A stretch of 64,000 bases of DNA from Curtobacterium sp. MMLR14_010 (GCF_001865015.1 NZ_MJGV01000019.1:79164-143163); one strand, 5' to 3'. Counted from the first letter of the stretch, positions 17,958 to 26,867 are shown. A program made the numbers and translations. The notes: generated by a model from the sequence alone, not told the origin.

Positions 17958-18689
17958 ATGTCCCGACGACGCCCAGCAGCCACGGCCCGCACCATCCCGA
18001 CCGCCATCGCCATCGGTCTCGGCCTGACCGTCGTGCTCGCCGGCTGCACGGGCGGGGACACCCCGAGCCCGAGCACCTCGGCGACGTCGACTCGGTCCGC
18101 CTCCCCCACGCCGACCGCCACCAGGACCGCCGCCCCCACGACGGCACCGTCCTCGACCGCCACGGCGGCCCCGGCTCCTGCCCCGTCGACGCCAGCAGCC
18201 CAGCCGACCGACGACCCCGGCGACGGCAGCGGCAGCGGCACCGGGACGGGCAACGGCGGGGGTGCCGACGCGCCGGCGACCATCGACTGGGCGAACGTCA
18301 CGAAGCAGGGCGTCGCCGCTGCCGGTGGCGGCACGGTCGTCTCGCTGATCGGGTCCGGCGACTCCTGGACCGTCCTCGTCGCCGGTCCGGACGGCGCCCA
18401 GACCCAGTCCGTCGTGTCCGCCAGTCTCGGCCGCGTCACCTCCGGACCGTTCCCGAAGGACGCCGACGCCGCCACCGCCGCGGTGAACGCCGCCAGGGCG
18501 AAGTCGCTGCAGGTCGACGCCGCCGCGGCGGCGACCAAGGCGATCGCCGCCGTCCCGGGCAGCGCCCTGGGCTCCCTCGTGCTCGGCGGCCCCGGGACGG
18601 CTCCCGTCTGGACCGCGTCCGTGTCGGTGTCCGGCGCCACCACGACGGTGACGGTGGACGGCCTGTCGGGGGCGACCCGAGCCTCCTGA
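17958..18689 (+). CDS. Secreted lipoprotein of unknown function
   Basis: A 243-residue protein with a signal peptide ending in the lipobox VVLAGC (Cys30). A Ser/Thr/Pro-rich spacer (about 33-100) follows, then a folded region of about 140 residues with no family I recognise. That region has two alternating hydrophobic halves (VVSLIGSGDSWTVLVAG and PVWTASVSVSGATTTVTVDG) suggesting a small beta-sandwich or a PepSY-like fold. The spacer would carry the domain through the thick cell wall. It is not clearly in an operon; the lysozyme gene follows after about 110 bases. Confidence 0.8.
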   Translation: MSRRRPAATARTIPTAIAIGLGLTVVLAGCTGGDTPSPSTSATSTRSASPTPTATRTAAPTTAPSSTATAAPAPAPSTPAAQPTDDPGDGSGSGTGTGNGGGADAPATIDWANVTKQGVAAAGGGTVVSLIGSGDSWTVLVAGPDGAQTQSVVSASLGRVTSGPFPKDADAATAAVNAARAKSLQVDAAAAATKAIAAVPGSALGSLVLGGPGTAPVWTASVSVSGATTTVTVDGLSGATRAS

Positions 18690-18737
18690 CCACTCGTCGG
18701 CGCGGACGGGGGCATCGCGCCTGTCGGAAGCCCTGGG

Positions 18738-18743
18738 TAGCAT
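18738..18743 (+). promoter_or_regulatory. Probable -10 box for the GH25 lysozyme gene
   Basis: TAGCAT fits TANNNT, about 58 bases before the ATG, with GAGGAGAG as ribosome site in the leader. Confidence 0.4.
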
Positions 18744-18800
18744 CATCGGACGCGCCGGGGGTCAGGCCTCGTCGTGCTGAGCTCGACGAGGAGAGACGTC

Positions 18801-19802
18801 ATGCCCACACCCCGTTCCGACATGCCCGCAGCCGGGCTGTCCCGTCGCTGGTGGATGACCACCCTGGTCGCCGTGTGCTCGGGGGTGCTCGTCGCCGGAC
18901 CCTCCCTGCCCTCCGCTGACGCCGCCACCAGCAGCACTGCCAGCACCGTCAGCACCGCCAGCTCCAGCCCCGCCTCGACGGCGTCCGCCGCCACCGGCAC
19001 GCCGGACCCCTCACTCGCGACGATGGACGCCGTCGGCGACCACACCATGGGCGCGAGCATCGCCGCTCGCGCCGCCCAGGCCGGCGCCGCTGCCGGCACG
19101 ACCATGCGCACCAGCCCGCAGGCCACCACCTCGGCCGCTGCGGGCGGACCGCCGCCGTACCAGGTGCAGGGCATGGACGTCAGCGCGTGGCAGCCCGACG
19201 TCGACTGGCGCGCCGCCTACCGCACCGGCGCGCGGTTCGCGTACATCAAGGCCTCCGAGGGCGTGACCTACCAGAGCCGGACGTACGTGCAGCAGTACGA
19301 GCAGTCCCGCGCCGCTGGCTTCATCCGCGGCGGGTACGTCTACGCACAGCCCGCACAGGCGAGCGGCCGCGCCACGGCGGACTTCTTCTTCAAGTCGATG
19401 GGCCAGTGGAACCCCGACGGGTGGACGCTGCCCCCGCTGCTCGACATCGAGTACGGCAGCGCGGCGCAGGGCGCGTGCTACGGGCTCAGCTGGAGCCGGA
19501 TGCGGACGTGGATCCGGAGCTTCTCGGACACCGTGCACCAGCGCACGGGTCGGTGGCCGGCGATCTACACCACCACGGACTGGTGGCAGAAGTGCACGAA
19601 CGACAGCCGGGCGTTCTCGAAGAACCCGCTGTTCGTGGCGATGTGGCCGAGCCGGGACTTCTCCTCGCCGGGCACGCTCGGGCGCAGCTGGTCGCAGTGG
19701 CGGTTCTGGCAGTGGGCCGCGGAGGGCGTGTTCCCGGGCGACCAGGACGTCTACCGGTCCTCGATGACGAACCTGCGGCAGTTCGCGGCGAAGCGCGAGT
19801 AG
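18801..19802 (+). CDS. Secreted GH25 family lysozyme (peptidoglycan muramidase)
   Basis: A 333-residue protein. Residues 1-42 are a signal peptide with a basic start and hydrophobic core (MTTLVAVCSGVLVAG). A Ser/Thr/Ala-rich linker to about 115 follows. The GH25 domain then starts with GMDVSAWQPDVDW (Asp126) and carries the catalytic DIEYG motif (Asp215, Glu217). It would cleave the MurNAc-GlcNAc bond of peptidoglycan outside the cell, in wall turnover or against competitors. The ATG at 18801 follows a strong GAGGAGAG site; an in-frame codon 27 bases upstream is less likely. No separate wall-binding domain is seen. Confidence 0.92.
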   Translation: MPTPRSDMPAAGLSRRWWMTTLVAVCSGVLVAGPSLPSADAATSSTASTVSTASSSPASTASAATGTPDPSLATMDAVGDHTMGASIAARAAQAGAAAGTTMRTSPQATTSAAAGGPPPYQVQGMDVSAWQPDVDWRAAYRTGARFAYIKASEGVTYQSRTYVQQYEQSRAAGFIRGGYVYAQPAQASGRATADFFFKSMGQWNPDGWTLPPLLDIEYGSAAQGACYGLSWSRMRTWIRSFSDTVHQRTGRWPAIYTTTDWWQKCTNDSRAFSKNPLFVAMWPSRDFSSPGTLGRSWSQWRFWQWAAEGVFPGDQDVYRSSMTNLRQFAAKRE

Positions 19803-19813
19803 TCGGTCAGCGC

Positions 19814-19851
19814 GCCGCGCGGCCGTCGAGACACCCCGACGGCCGCGCGGC
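19814..19851. terminator. Hairpin terminator between convergent lysozyme and purE genes
   Basis: A perfect 15-bp stem (19814-19828 with 19837-19851) and an eight-base loop, starting 12 bases after the lysozyme stop. It could also serve purE from the other side. Confidence 0.7.
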
Positions 19852-19925
19852 CACCCCGAGCGGCACGACGCCGCTCAGGGAAGCCGTGACGAGCGACAGG
19901 CAGCAGGCGGCATGTCCCGCCGCCG

Positions 19926-20435
19926 TCAGAGCTGGTCGCGCAGCGCCGCCGCCTTGGCCTCGACGAGCTCCTCGAGGCCCGCGGCGTAGTCGGCGAGCCG
20001 GGCAGCGACCGCGGGCTCGGACGACCCGATGATGCGCGCGGCGAAGAGCCCGGCGTTGGCCGCGCCGTTGATCGCCATCGTCGCGACCGGGATCCCGGCG
20101 GGCATCTGCACGATCGAGAGCAGCGAGTCGAGCCCGTCGAGCCGGGCGAGCTGCACCGGCACGCCGATGACGGGCAGCGTGGTCACCGACGCGACCATCC
20201 CCGGCAGGTGCGCGGCACCGCCGGCGCCGGCGATCACCACGCGGATGCCTCGGGCTGCAGCGCCGCGGCCGAAGCGCATCATCTTGTCCGGCGTGCGGTG
20301 CGCCGACACGACGTCGGCCTCGAACGGGATGCCGAGCTCGGTGAGGATGTCGGCGGCGGCGCGCATCGTGGGCCAGTCCGAGTCGGACCCCATGATGATC
20401 GAGACGAGGGGCGCGGGAGCGGTGGAGTCGGTCAC
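19926..20435 (-). CDS. purE: N5-carboxyaminoimidazole ribonucleotide mutase
   Basis: A 169-residue class I PurE, which moves the carboxyl group on N5-CAIR to give CAIR in purine synthesis. Motifs are GSDSDWPTM near 16-24, the catalytic-His loop SAHRTPDKM near 44-52, and [14 protein letters not shown] near 69-82. The GTG at 20435 lies six bases after a TAGGCT box, so the mRNA is probably leaderless. Its functional partner purK is on the same strand about 1.9 kb upstream, separated by a GH6 gene. Confidence 0.96.
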   Translation of the reverse strand: MTDSTAPAPLVSIIMGSDSDWPTMRAAADILTELGIPFEADVVSAHRTPDKMMRFGRGAAARGIRVVIAGAGGAAHLPGMVASVTTLPVIGVPVQLARLDGLDSLLSIVQMPAGIPVATMAINGAANAGLFAARIIGSSEPAVAARLADYAAGLEELVEAKAAALRDQL

Positions 20436-20441
20436 CCGACG

Positions 20442-20447
20442 AGCCTA
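20442..20447 (-). promoter_or_regulatory. Leaderless -10 box for purE
   Basis: TAGGCT on the minus strand ends six bases before the purE GTG. It lies in the 40-base gap to the GH6 gene, giving purE its own promoter. Confidence 0.55.
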
Positions 20448-20475
20448 CCGAGCCGACCCGACGCGACCGCCCCGC

Positions 20476-22146
20476 CTACCGCCCCCGCACGGTCACGGTC
20501 CGGCACTTCGTGGTGACGTCCCGCCCCGCACCGATGTTCGTCGCGCGGACGCACACCGAGCGCTTCCCGGCCCGCGCCGGCAGCACCGTCCGGAACCCGT
20601 GCGACGGTCCGGCCCCCACGGCGACGTCGACGTCCGTCCGGGTGCGCGACGCTGCCAACCGCCGCACGACCGCCCCGTCGACCCGCAGCGTGACGCTGAC
20701 GGACGCCGCGGTGTCGTCGCCGTCGTACGCGGAGCCCTGCACGGTGATGCCGCCGGTGGTCGCCGTCGCCGACGACACTCGGAGGACGGGGTCGTGGCCG
20801 AAGACCGTGGTCCGTTCGCAGCCGAGCCGGACGTCGCGCCCCTGTCCGGTGTTGACCGCGGTGACGCAGACGGTGCGGGGACCGGGCTTCGCCGGGACCA
20901 CGAGGTCGTACCCGTGCTCGGCCCCAACGCCGTACGTGTCGGCGACGTCCTGCCGGGTGAGCGCGGCGGTGGACCGAGCGGCGACCCGCCCGTCCACGGT
21001 GACGCGGAGCCCGAGTGCCCGGCTCGGGGCGTCCTCGTCGAACGCCCACCCGCGCACCCGGACGGCCTCGCCGGCACCGGTCGCGGCGTCGAGCGTCCCC
21101 ATCGGCGACCGCAGCGCCGGGGGCGTGCCGACCCGCGCGTTCGCGACGAGGGCCTGCGCGTACGCGGACCACCACGCCCCAGCGGTCGGGCCGCCGTTGC
21201 AGGTGCCGTCGCTCGCACCCGGGGTCTTCACCCAGAGGAGCGCGTCGAGCGCCGTGCCGTCGGCGACGACCCGCGGCGACGTCCCGAGACCGGCGCCGGG
21301 GGCGTTGCACCAGGTGCCGCGCCAGCCCTGTCCGTTCCGGGAGGTGTCGATGACGTAGTGCGCGCCGCCGGTCAGTGCGGAGACCTTCTCGGCGTAGGCC
21401 TGCTCCTGCGCGGCCGGGTAGTAGTTCGCGACGTTCGTGAAGAAGCCGCGGGCGTCCCGCACGCCGGCGCTGGTCAGCCGGGCGGCCATCGTCGCGGGCT
21501 GCACCCAGTTCGAGTTGCCGGCGTCGAGGTACGCGGGGACCCCGGCGGCGGTGAACGCGGCGACCTCGCGGGACAGGATCCGGTACCGCTGCTGGTCGAG
21601 GGCTGCCGTGCACCGGTCGTTGCTGAGCATCGCGAGCGAGTCCGGCTCGACGACGACCGCAGCGCGCTTGCCCGCGAGCTTCGACGCGATCCGGTCGACC
21701 CACGCGTCGTAGGACGTCTCGTCGAACCCACCGGCCGAGTACCCGCCGCAGTCGCGCTGCGGGATGGCGTAGGTGACGAAGACGGCGGTGGTCCCGTTCG
21801 CGGCGGCCCCGGCGGTCGCGGTGTCGAGCGTCCGGTCCAGCGCGGCACCGGTCGTCCACTCGCCGAGCCAGGTCGCGACCGGGTACCGCGCGATGGTCGA
21901 CGCGGCCCGCGCACCGGCCGGGTCCGACGACGCCAGCGCCGTGGCGGCCTTCGCCGCCTCACTGGTCGGCGACGTGTACTGCCCGTTCCCGTAGAGCGCG
22001 GTTGAGGACGCGGTGTGCACGGCCGCTGATGTCAGCGCACCGGCGGGTGCCGCGGGCAGGACGACGGCCCCGACGGTGAGCGCGACGACGGCCGCTGCGA
22101 CGGTGGCAGCACCGGTACGGGCGCTGGCGCGCGGACGGCGTGGCAT
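20476..22146 (-). CDS. Secreted GH6 family glycanase (endoglucanase/cellobiohydrolase type)
   Basis: A 556-residue protein with a signal peptide (about 1-38, ending PAGALTSA). The GH6 catalytic domain (about 45-335) shows FVTYAIPQRDCGG (Asp132), VVEPDSLAML (Asp169) and WVKTPGASDG near the end, the last with Ala where GH6 enzymes usually have Glu but the Asp retained. The C-terminal 210 residues hold two related beta-rich repeats, each ending in a RSVCV/RTVCV strand and a G(A/Q)GRDV turn. No standard cellulose-binding module is recognised. The expected activity is inverting hydrolysis of beta-1,4-glucan, which suits a plant-associated organism. The start at 22146 has GGGGAG upstream. Confidence 0.9.
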   Translation of the reverse strand: MPRRPRASARTGAATVAAAVVALTVGAVVLPAAPAGALTSAAVHTASSTALYGNGQYTSPTSEAAKAATALASSDPAGARAASTIARYPVATWLGEWTTGAALDRTLDTATAGAAANGTTAVFVTYAIPQRDCGGYSAGGFDETSYDAWVDRIASKLAGKRAAVVVEPDSLAMLSNDRCTAALDQQRYRILSREVAAFTAAGVPAYLDAGNSNWVQPATMAARLTSAGVRDARGFFTNVANYYPAAQEQAYAEKVSALTGGAHYVIDTSRNGQGWRGTWCNAPGAGLGTSPRVVADGTALDALLWVKTPGASDGTCNGGPTAGAWWSAYAQALVANARVGTPPALRSPMGTLDAATGAGEAVRVRGWAFDEDAPSRALGLRVTVDGRVAARSTAALTRQDVADTYGVGAEHGYDLVVPAKPGPRTVCVTAVNTGQGRDVRLGCERTTVFGHDPVLRVSSATATTGGITVQGSAYDGDDTAASVSVTLRVDGAVVRRLAASRTRTDVDVAVGAGPSHGFRTVLPARAGKRSVCVRATNIGAGRDVTTKCRTVTVRGR

Positions 22147-22267
22147 GGACGGCTCCCCTGGACGGACTTCCCCTGACCCGTCCATGGCACCACGCCGTGC
22201 GGACGCCGACCAGCCGCCAGAGCGGGTGCCACCTGGACGGGTGGCAGCCGCCGTGGACGTGGGGACC

Positions 22268-22317
22268 CACCGGACGGGAGGCTCGTGGCGGGCCAGCCAC
22301 GAGCCTCCCGTCCGGTG
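22268..22317 (-). terminator. Strong hairpin terminator downstream of purK
   Basis: A perfect 22-bp stem (22268-22289 with 22296-22317) and a six-base loop, 33 bases beyond the purK stop. Its arm CGGACGGGAGGCTCGTGGC recurs exactly at 49196-49214 inside the cytidine deaminase gene. Confidence 0.85.
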
Positions 22318-22349
22318 TCCGCTCGCCGCCGTCGGCCGCGCCGGCCGGG

Positions 22350-23486
22350 TCAGTCGTCGAAGTGCGCCGCTGCGCTCCGCGCCCGGTAGACGACGTCGTC
22401 GACGTCGTCGCCGGTCACGGTGACGTGCCCGATCTTCCGGCCCGGGCGCGGGGCCTTGCCGTAGAAGTGGTACTTCGCCTCGGGGAAGGCCGCGAGGGCC
22501 GCCGGGTAGCGTCCAGCGAGGTCACCGTCCGCCGGACCACCGAGGACGTTGACCATCACGGCCACCGGTGCGTTCGTGCCGGTGGCACCGAGCGGCAGGT
22601 CCAGGACCGCGCGGAGGTGCTGTTCGAACTGGCTCGTCGTCGCGCCGTCGATCGACCAGTGGCCGGTGTTGTGCGGCCGCATCGCGAGCTCGTTGATGAG
22701 GATCCGCTCGTCACCGGTCTGGAACAGCTCGACCGCGAGCACCCCCGTGACGTCGAGCTCCTCGGCGATGCGCACCGCGATCGACTCGGCGAGGTCGGCC
22801 AGGCGACCGGCGCTGTCAGGGGCGGGGGCGATGACCTCGGCGCAGACGCCGTCACGCTGCTCGGTCTCGACGAGCGGCCACGCGACGACCTCACCGGACG
22901 AACGGCGGGCGACGGACTGCGCGAGCTCGCGGGTGAAGGGCACGAACTCCTCGGCGAGGAGCGCCTGCGCGCCGCCGGTCTCCCCGACCGCGACGAACCA
23001 GTCGTCGACGTCGGCGGGGTCGGTCACGACGCGGACGCCCTTGCCGTCGTAGCCGCCGCGGGCGGTCTTGACGACGGCCCTGCCACCGTGCGCGTCGAGG
23101 AAGGCGCGCAGCTCGTCGGGGCTGTGGACGGCGGCCCAGTCCGGCACCGGCAGCCCGAGCTCGGTGAGCCGGGTGCGCATCACGATCTTGTCCTGGGCCA
23201 CGGCGAGCGCGTCGGGACCGGGGCGCACCGCGACGCCGGCTGCGACGAGGGTGCGCAGGACGTCCTGCGGCACGTGCTCGTGGTCGAACGTGACGACGTC
23301 GACGTCCCGCGCGAAGGCCAGCACCGTCTCGGCGTCGTGGTAGTCGCCCTCGGCCGTCGCGGCGATCGCCGCGGACATGTCCGGGCCCTCGGCCAGGACC
23401 CGGATGTCGATCCCGAGCTCCACCGCCGCCGGCACCATCATCCGGGCGAGCTGCCCTCCACCGACGACTCCGACGCGCAACGCCAT
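22350..23486 (-). CDS. purK: 5-(Carboxyamino)imidazole ribonucleotide synthase
   Basis: A 378-residue ATP-grasp enzyme that makes N5-CAIR from AIR, ATP and bicarbonate, feeding PurE. It shows the N-terminal GVVGGGQLARMM, VTFDHEHVP near 75, VVKTARGGYDGKGVR (ATP loop) near 144-158, and INELAMRPHNTGHW near 260-275. The ATG at 23486 with AAGGAA upstream fits the family start. It is divergent from the GtrA-like gene and is followed by a strong terminator, so it is not cotranscribed with purE. Confidence 0.96.
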   Translation of the reverse strand: MALRVGVVGGGQLARMMVPAAVELGIDIRVLAEGPDMSAAIAATAEGDYHDAETVLAFARDVDVVTFDHEHVPQDVLRTLVAAGVAVRPGPDALAVAQDKIVMRTRLTELGLPVPDWAAVHSPDELRAFLDAHGGRAVVKTARGGYDGKGVRVVTDPADVDDWFVAVGETGGAQALLAEEFVPFTRELAQSVARRSSGEVVAWPLVETEQRDGVCAEVIAPAPDSAGRLADLAESIAVRIAEELDVTGVLAVELFQTGDERILINELAMRPHNTGHWSIDGATTSQFEQHLRAVLDLPLGATGTNAPVAVMVNVLGGPADGDLAGRYPAALAAFPEAKYHFYGKAPRPGRKIGHVTVTGDDVDDVVYRARSAAAHFDD

Positions 23487-23620
23487 GCTGTGTGTTCCTT
23501 CCGTCGTTCTCACCGTGCCGGGAGACCCGGTCGTCTACGATTCCGGGTGGCCGATCGCCGATCGACCACGCGCCGTCCTGCGGACCGGCCAGCGACAACT
23601 CTACGGATCCAGGAGGCCGC

Positions 23621-24160
23621 GTGCGGCGTCTCATCGCACAGCTCGCCCGCTTCGGCATCGTCGGAGCGGTCGGCTTCGTCGTCGACTTCGCGGTGTTCAA
23701 CCTGCTGCGCGCGACGGTGTTCTCGCCGGACGAGGTCCACTCCGGGCCGTTCTGGGCCAAGGTCGTCTCGACGGTCGTCGCCATCTTCGTGAACTGGATG
23801 GGCAACCGGTACTGGACGTTCCGCCACCAGCGCCGCTCGGTCGCCGCGAAGGAGGGCCTGGAGTTCGTGGTCGTGTCGCTCGGCGGCATGGTCATCTCGC
23901 TCGGGTGCCTCGCCGTGTCGCACTACGCGCTCGGCTACACCTCGGCACTGGCGGACAACATCTCCGGCAACGTGATCGGGCTGGTCCTCGGCACCGCCTT
24001 CCGCTTCTGGCTGTACAAGGCGTGGGTCTACCACCCCGACCGGGTCCAGCAGGAGAGCGACCGCGTCGACGGCGACGTCCCCGCGCAGCAGGACCGAGGC
24101 GCGCAGCAGGACCGAGGCGTCCAGCAGGACCAGGGCGCCCGTCAGTCCCACGACGCCTGA
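23621..24160 (+). CDS. GtrA-like small membrane protein with a hexapeptide-repeat tail
   Basis: A 179-residue protein with four membrane segments (about 8-25, 40-65, 80-100, 110-135). It has the GtrA signatures FGIVGAVGFVVDFAVFNLL and NWMGNRYWTFRHQRRS. GtrA proteins are thought to help flip or position polyprenyl-phosphate sugars for surface glycan modification. The GTG at 23621 follows a perfect AGGAGG site, which decides the start over longer in-frame options. The hydrophilic C-terminal tail contains three tandem hexapeptides (AQQDRG, AQQDRG, VQQDQG), an expandable feature not typical of the family. Confidence 0.88.
   Translation: MRRLIAQLARFGIVGAVGFVVDFAVFNLLRATVFSPDEVHSGPFWAKVVSTVVAIFVNWMGNRYWTFRHQRRSVAAKEGLEFVVVSLGGMVISLGCLAVSHYALGYTSALADNISGNVIGLVLGTAFRFWLYKAWVYHPDRVQQESDRVDGDVPAQQDRGAQQDRGVQQDQGARQSHDA
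24083..24136 (+). repeat. Three tandem 18-base repeats in the GtrA-like gene
   Basis: Three in-frame 18-base units encode AQQDRG, AQQDRG and VQQDQG. The first two are identical. This is prone to slippage but keeps the frame. Confidence 0.85.
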
Positions 24161-24209
24161 CCGTCCCGGGGCGCACCGTCCCGCCCGGCCGTGCCGCTGG
24201 GCGCTCCCC

Positions 24210-24215
24210 TAGGCT
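24210..24215 (+). promoter_or_regulatory. Leaderless -10 box for the 24222 gene
   Basis: TAGGCT ends six bases before the GTG at 24222. Confidence 0.55.
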
Positions 24216-24221
24216 TGCTGC

Positions 24222-25784
24222 GTGCAGTCCTCGATCCCGTCCGCCCCGCCAGCCGCGAGGTGGGAGCGGGTCACCATCGCCGTCGTCACGGTCACCTTCG
24301 GGCTCTGGCTCCTCGTCTGGGCCCTCGTCGTGCCGGTGTTCCAGGCCCCCGACGAGACCGCGCACATCGACGCCGCCGTGCACCTGGCCCTCGGTGACGC
24401 CTGGTCAGCGCCCGGTGACCTGCACGTGCTGAACGCCGTCCAGGCCGCCGCCGGACAGCAGGCGACGCTCCCGTCGGACCAGTGGTCCACGTTCGCGGGC
24501 CTCCTCAGCGGTGCCCCCGGGGTCTCCGACACCGTCAACCAGATGACCCAGCACCCGCCGGCCGCCTACCTGGTGTACGCGGTGACGCTCAAGGCCGTGC
24601 ACTTCGCGGACCTGCGGTGGGACCACGCGGTCCTGGCGCTGCGCCTGGTGGACGTCGTCGCCGTCACCGCCCTGCCGCTCCTGGCGTGGGCGTCCGTGCG
24701 CCGCCTGACGCGGTCGCCCGTCGCCGCCCTCGTCGGTGCGCTCGCCCTGTTCGCGACGCCGCAGCTCGCGTCCATCGCGTCCTCGGTGTCGAACGACGCC
24801 CCCGTCATGCTGTTCGCCGGCGTCGTGGTGTGGCTCGCGACCCGGCTCCTCACCGGGGACCTGCGCTGGCGCACCACGGTCACACTCGGTGTCGTCCTCG
24901 GTGCGCTCATCTGGGTCAAGGGGACCGGGCTGCCGGCGATCCCCTTCGTCGCGCTCGTCGTGCTCGTCGCCGGTGCCGGCGTCCTGCCGCTCCGGACCCG
25001 GCTGGTGCGGACGCTCGTCGTCCTCGGCACCGGTGCGGTCGTCGGCGCCTGGTGGTGGGTCCACAACCTCGTCGCGTACCACCGCCTGCAGCCGAACGGG
25101 TACGCGGCGATGCGGCCGCCGAAGGACTTCCCACCGGGCGAGCACCCGACGCTCGGGCACTTCCTCGACGTCAGCTGGGGCACCCTCGCCAGGACGTTCT
25201 GGGGCAGCCCCGGCATCAAGGCGCAGGTCAGCATCGGTGACGTCCTCACGAGCGTCCTGACACTGGTCGCCCTGGCCGCCGTGGTCGGCTTCGCGTTCCG
25301 TCGCGGGCCGGAGCTCCGAGCCGTCGTCGTGCTCGCGGTGTTCCCGGCGCTGCTCATCGGCATCCAGACGTACACGAGCGCGCACGCCTACCTCACCACC
25401 ACCGAGGTCGCCGCCACCCAGGGCCGCTACTACTTCCCCGCGGTCATCTGCCTCATCGCGCTCAGCGCGGTCGCCTGGCAGCGGATCCCCCGCACGGCTG
25501 CCGGGCGTCGCGTGCTCGCCGTGGCGCTCGCCCTCGCCGCCCCCGCCGTCGGCGTGTACGGCCTGGTGGTCGTCGGGACCTGGTTCTGGAACGCCGCTAC
25601 CCTCTTGCCGACCCGCGCGGGCATCGACCGCTGGGCGGCGCTCGGTCCGGTGTCGCCGGTGGTCGTCGCCGCGCTGCTCGTCCTGGTGGCCGTGGGGCTC
25701 GTCGTCGCGGTGGTCGCGATCGTCCGCGGGTCACGGACGCACCAGCCGGGAGGCCCCACCCCGGTCACGACGACGGCCGCCTGA
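24222..25784 (+). CDS. DUF2142-type multi-pass membrane protein, probable glycosyltransferase
   Basis: A 520-residue protein with about eleven membrane helices. The loop after the first helix reads FQAPDETAHIDAAVHLALG, the acidic/His motif of DUF2142 proteins, and HPPAAYLVYA follows near residue 107. Such proteins occur with Wzm/Wzt exporters and GtrA-like proteins and are suspected to transfer sugars from lipid carriers outside the membrane. The GTG start lies six bases after a TAGGCT box, so the mRNA is probably leaderless. It resembles the product of the gene at 15029 in length and loop motif. Confidence 0.78.
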   Translation: MQSSIPSAPPAARWERVTIAVVTVTFGLWLLVWALVVPVFQAPDETAHIDAAVHLALGDAWSAPGDLHVLNAVQAAAGQQATLPSDQWSTFAGLLSGAPGVSDTVNQMTQHPPAAYLVYAVTLKAVHFADLRWDHAVLALRLVDVVAVTALPLLAWASVRRLTRSPVAALVGALALFATPQLASIASSVSNDAPVMLFAGVVVWLATRLLTGDLRWRTTVTLGVVLGALIWVKGTGLPAIPFVALVVLVAGAGVLPLRTRLVRTLVVLGTGAVVGAWWWVHNLVAYHRLQPNGYAAMRPPKDFPPGEHPTLGHFLDVSWGTLARTFWGSPGIKAQVSIGDVLTSVLTLVALAAVVGFAFRRGPELRAVVVLAVFPALLIGIQTYTSAHAYLTTTEVAATQGRYYFPAVICLIALSAVAWQRIPRTAAGRRVLAVALALAAPAVGVYGLVVVGTWFWNAATLLPTRAGIDRWAALGPVSPVVVAALLVLVAVGLVVAVVAIVRGSRTHQPGGPTPVTTTAA

Positions 25785-25830
25785 CCCGCGCGGTGCGGGT
25801 CGGACGGCCGTGGTCGGGTCCGGTGGGGCA

Positions 25831-25872
25831 GGTGCCGGTGCCGGTGCCGGTGCCGGTGCCGGTGCCGGTGCG
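25831..25872. repeat. (GGTGCC)n microsatellite
   Basis: Six perfect GGTGCC units followed by GGTGCG, in the 102-base gap between two convergent genes. Not a CRISPR or terminator; likely slippage-prone. Confidence 0.9.
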
Positions 25873-25886
25873 GGTGTGGCTACCGG

Positions 25887-26867
25887 TCAGGCCGCCGGTT
25901 CGACCGTCGGCTCGTCGAGGCGGTCCGGCTTCGGCCGGAACCACATGGGCACCGACGCGCAGAGCAGGAACAGGCCGTCCACGGCCAGGCTCCAGACGCG
26001 GGTGACGACGACGACCACGAGCGCGATCGGGCCGGGCATCACGAGCGCGAGCAGGAGCGCCTGCACGCCCTCGCGCACCCCGAGGCCGCCGGGCGCGAAC
26101 ACCGCGAGCATGCTGATCGCGGACGCCATGCTGGCCGCACCGATGACGAACGTCGCGTCGCTGAGCTTCAGCGACGGGTACACCGCCAGGGTGATGAAGT
26201 AGTACGCCGTGCCCGACAGGACCGCTCCGGCGACGTAGAGCCCGGCGCCGCCGAGCACGGTGCCGAGGTTCGGGGTCACGTCGTCGTCGAGGGGCTTCCG
26301 GCGCAGGATCCGCAGCGCGGTGCTGATGAGGAAGACGAACACCCGCGGGATCAGGCACACCGCGCAGCCGACGAACGCGACGATCATCAGCACGATGATC
26401 CACGGGTCGAGCGCGTGCGTCCTCGGGTCGATGAGCAGCAGGACCAGGGCGAGCGCCAGGGTCGCGGCGATCTGCAGCGCACCCTCGAGCAGCCCGCTGA
26501 CGCCGAGCCGCGCCTTCGACACCCCGTGCTTCGACGCGAAGTAGACCTTGCCGATGATCCAGGTCGCGGCGCCCGGGATGTAACGGCCCATCCAGCTCTT
26601 GGCGTAGACGTGCGTGAGCGTGACCCCGCTGCCCTTCAGCCCCGTGGCACCGAGCCGGCGGAGCAGGTAGAACCAGATCCCGACGCCCCAGTACCGGAAC
26701 CCGAGGCTGATTGCCGTGGCGACGGCGACCCACCACCAGTTCCACTTGATGCCGGCGAGCTGCCCCCAGTCCACGCTGCGGACGTAGAGGAACAGGAAGA
26801 GCGCGAGCAGGACGTAGAACACGATCGGGATGACCCGACGCGCCACCGCACGCATGCGCGGGCTCAT
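25887..26867 (-). CDS. Flippase-like integral membrane protein (UPF0104 / LPG-synthase membrane domain family)
   Basis: A 326-residue protein with about eight membrane segments. The family-typical stretches are visible: YAKSWMGRYIPGAATWIIGK near 90-110, ALQIAATLALALVLLL near 130, and the FAPGGLGVREGVQALLLA block near 265. Members share the membrane domain of lysylphosphatidylglycerol synthase and are often found beside glycosyltransferases. The start overlaps the stop of the upstream pyruvyl-transferase gene by four bases, pointing to joint work on a surface glycan. The transported or transferred substrate is unknown. Confidence 0.83.
   Translation of the reverse strand: MSPRMRAVARRVIPIVFYVLLALFLFLYVRSVDWGQLAGIKWNWWWVAVATAISLGFRYWGVGIWFYLLRRLGATGLKGSGVTLTHVYAKSWMGRYIPGAATWIIGKVYFASKHGVSKARLGVSGLLEGALQIAATLALALVLLLIDPRTHALDPWIIVLMIVAFVGCAVCLIPRVFVFLISTALRILRRKPLDDDVTPNLGTVLGGAGLYVAGAVLSGTAYYFITLAVYPSLKLSDATFVIGAASMASAISMLAVFAPGGLGVREGVQALLLALVMPGPIALVVVVVTRVWSLAVDGLFLLCASVPMWFRPKPDRLDEPTVEPAA

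Noticed and set aside
25831..25872. Possible CRISPR or coding Gly-Ala repeat
   Set aside because: The units are only six bases with no spacers, and the Gly-Ala open frame is antisense to the flippase-like gene.
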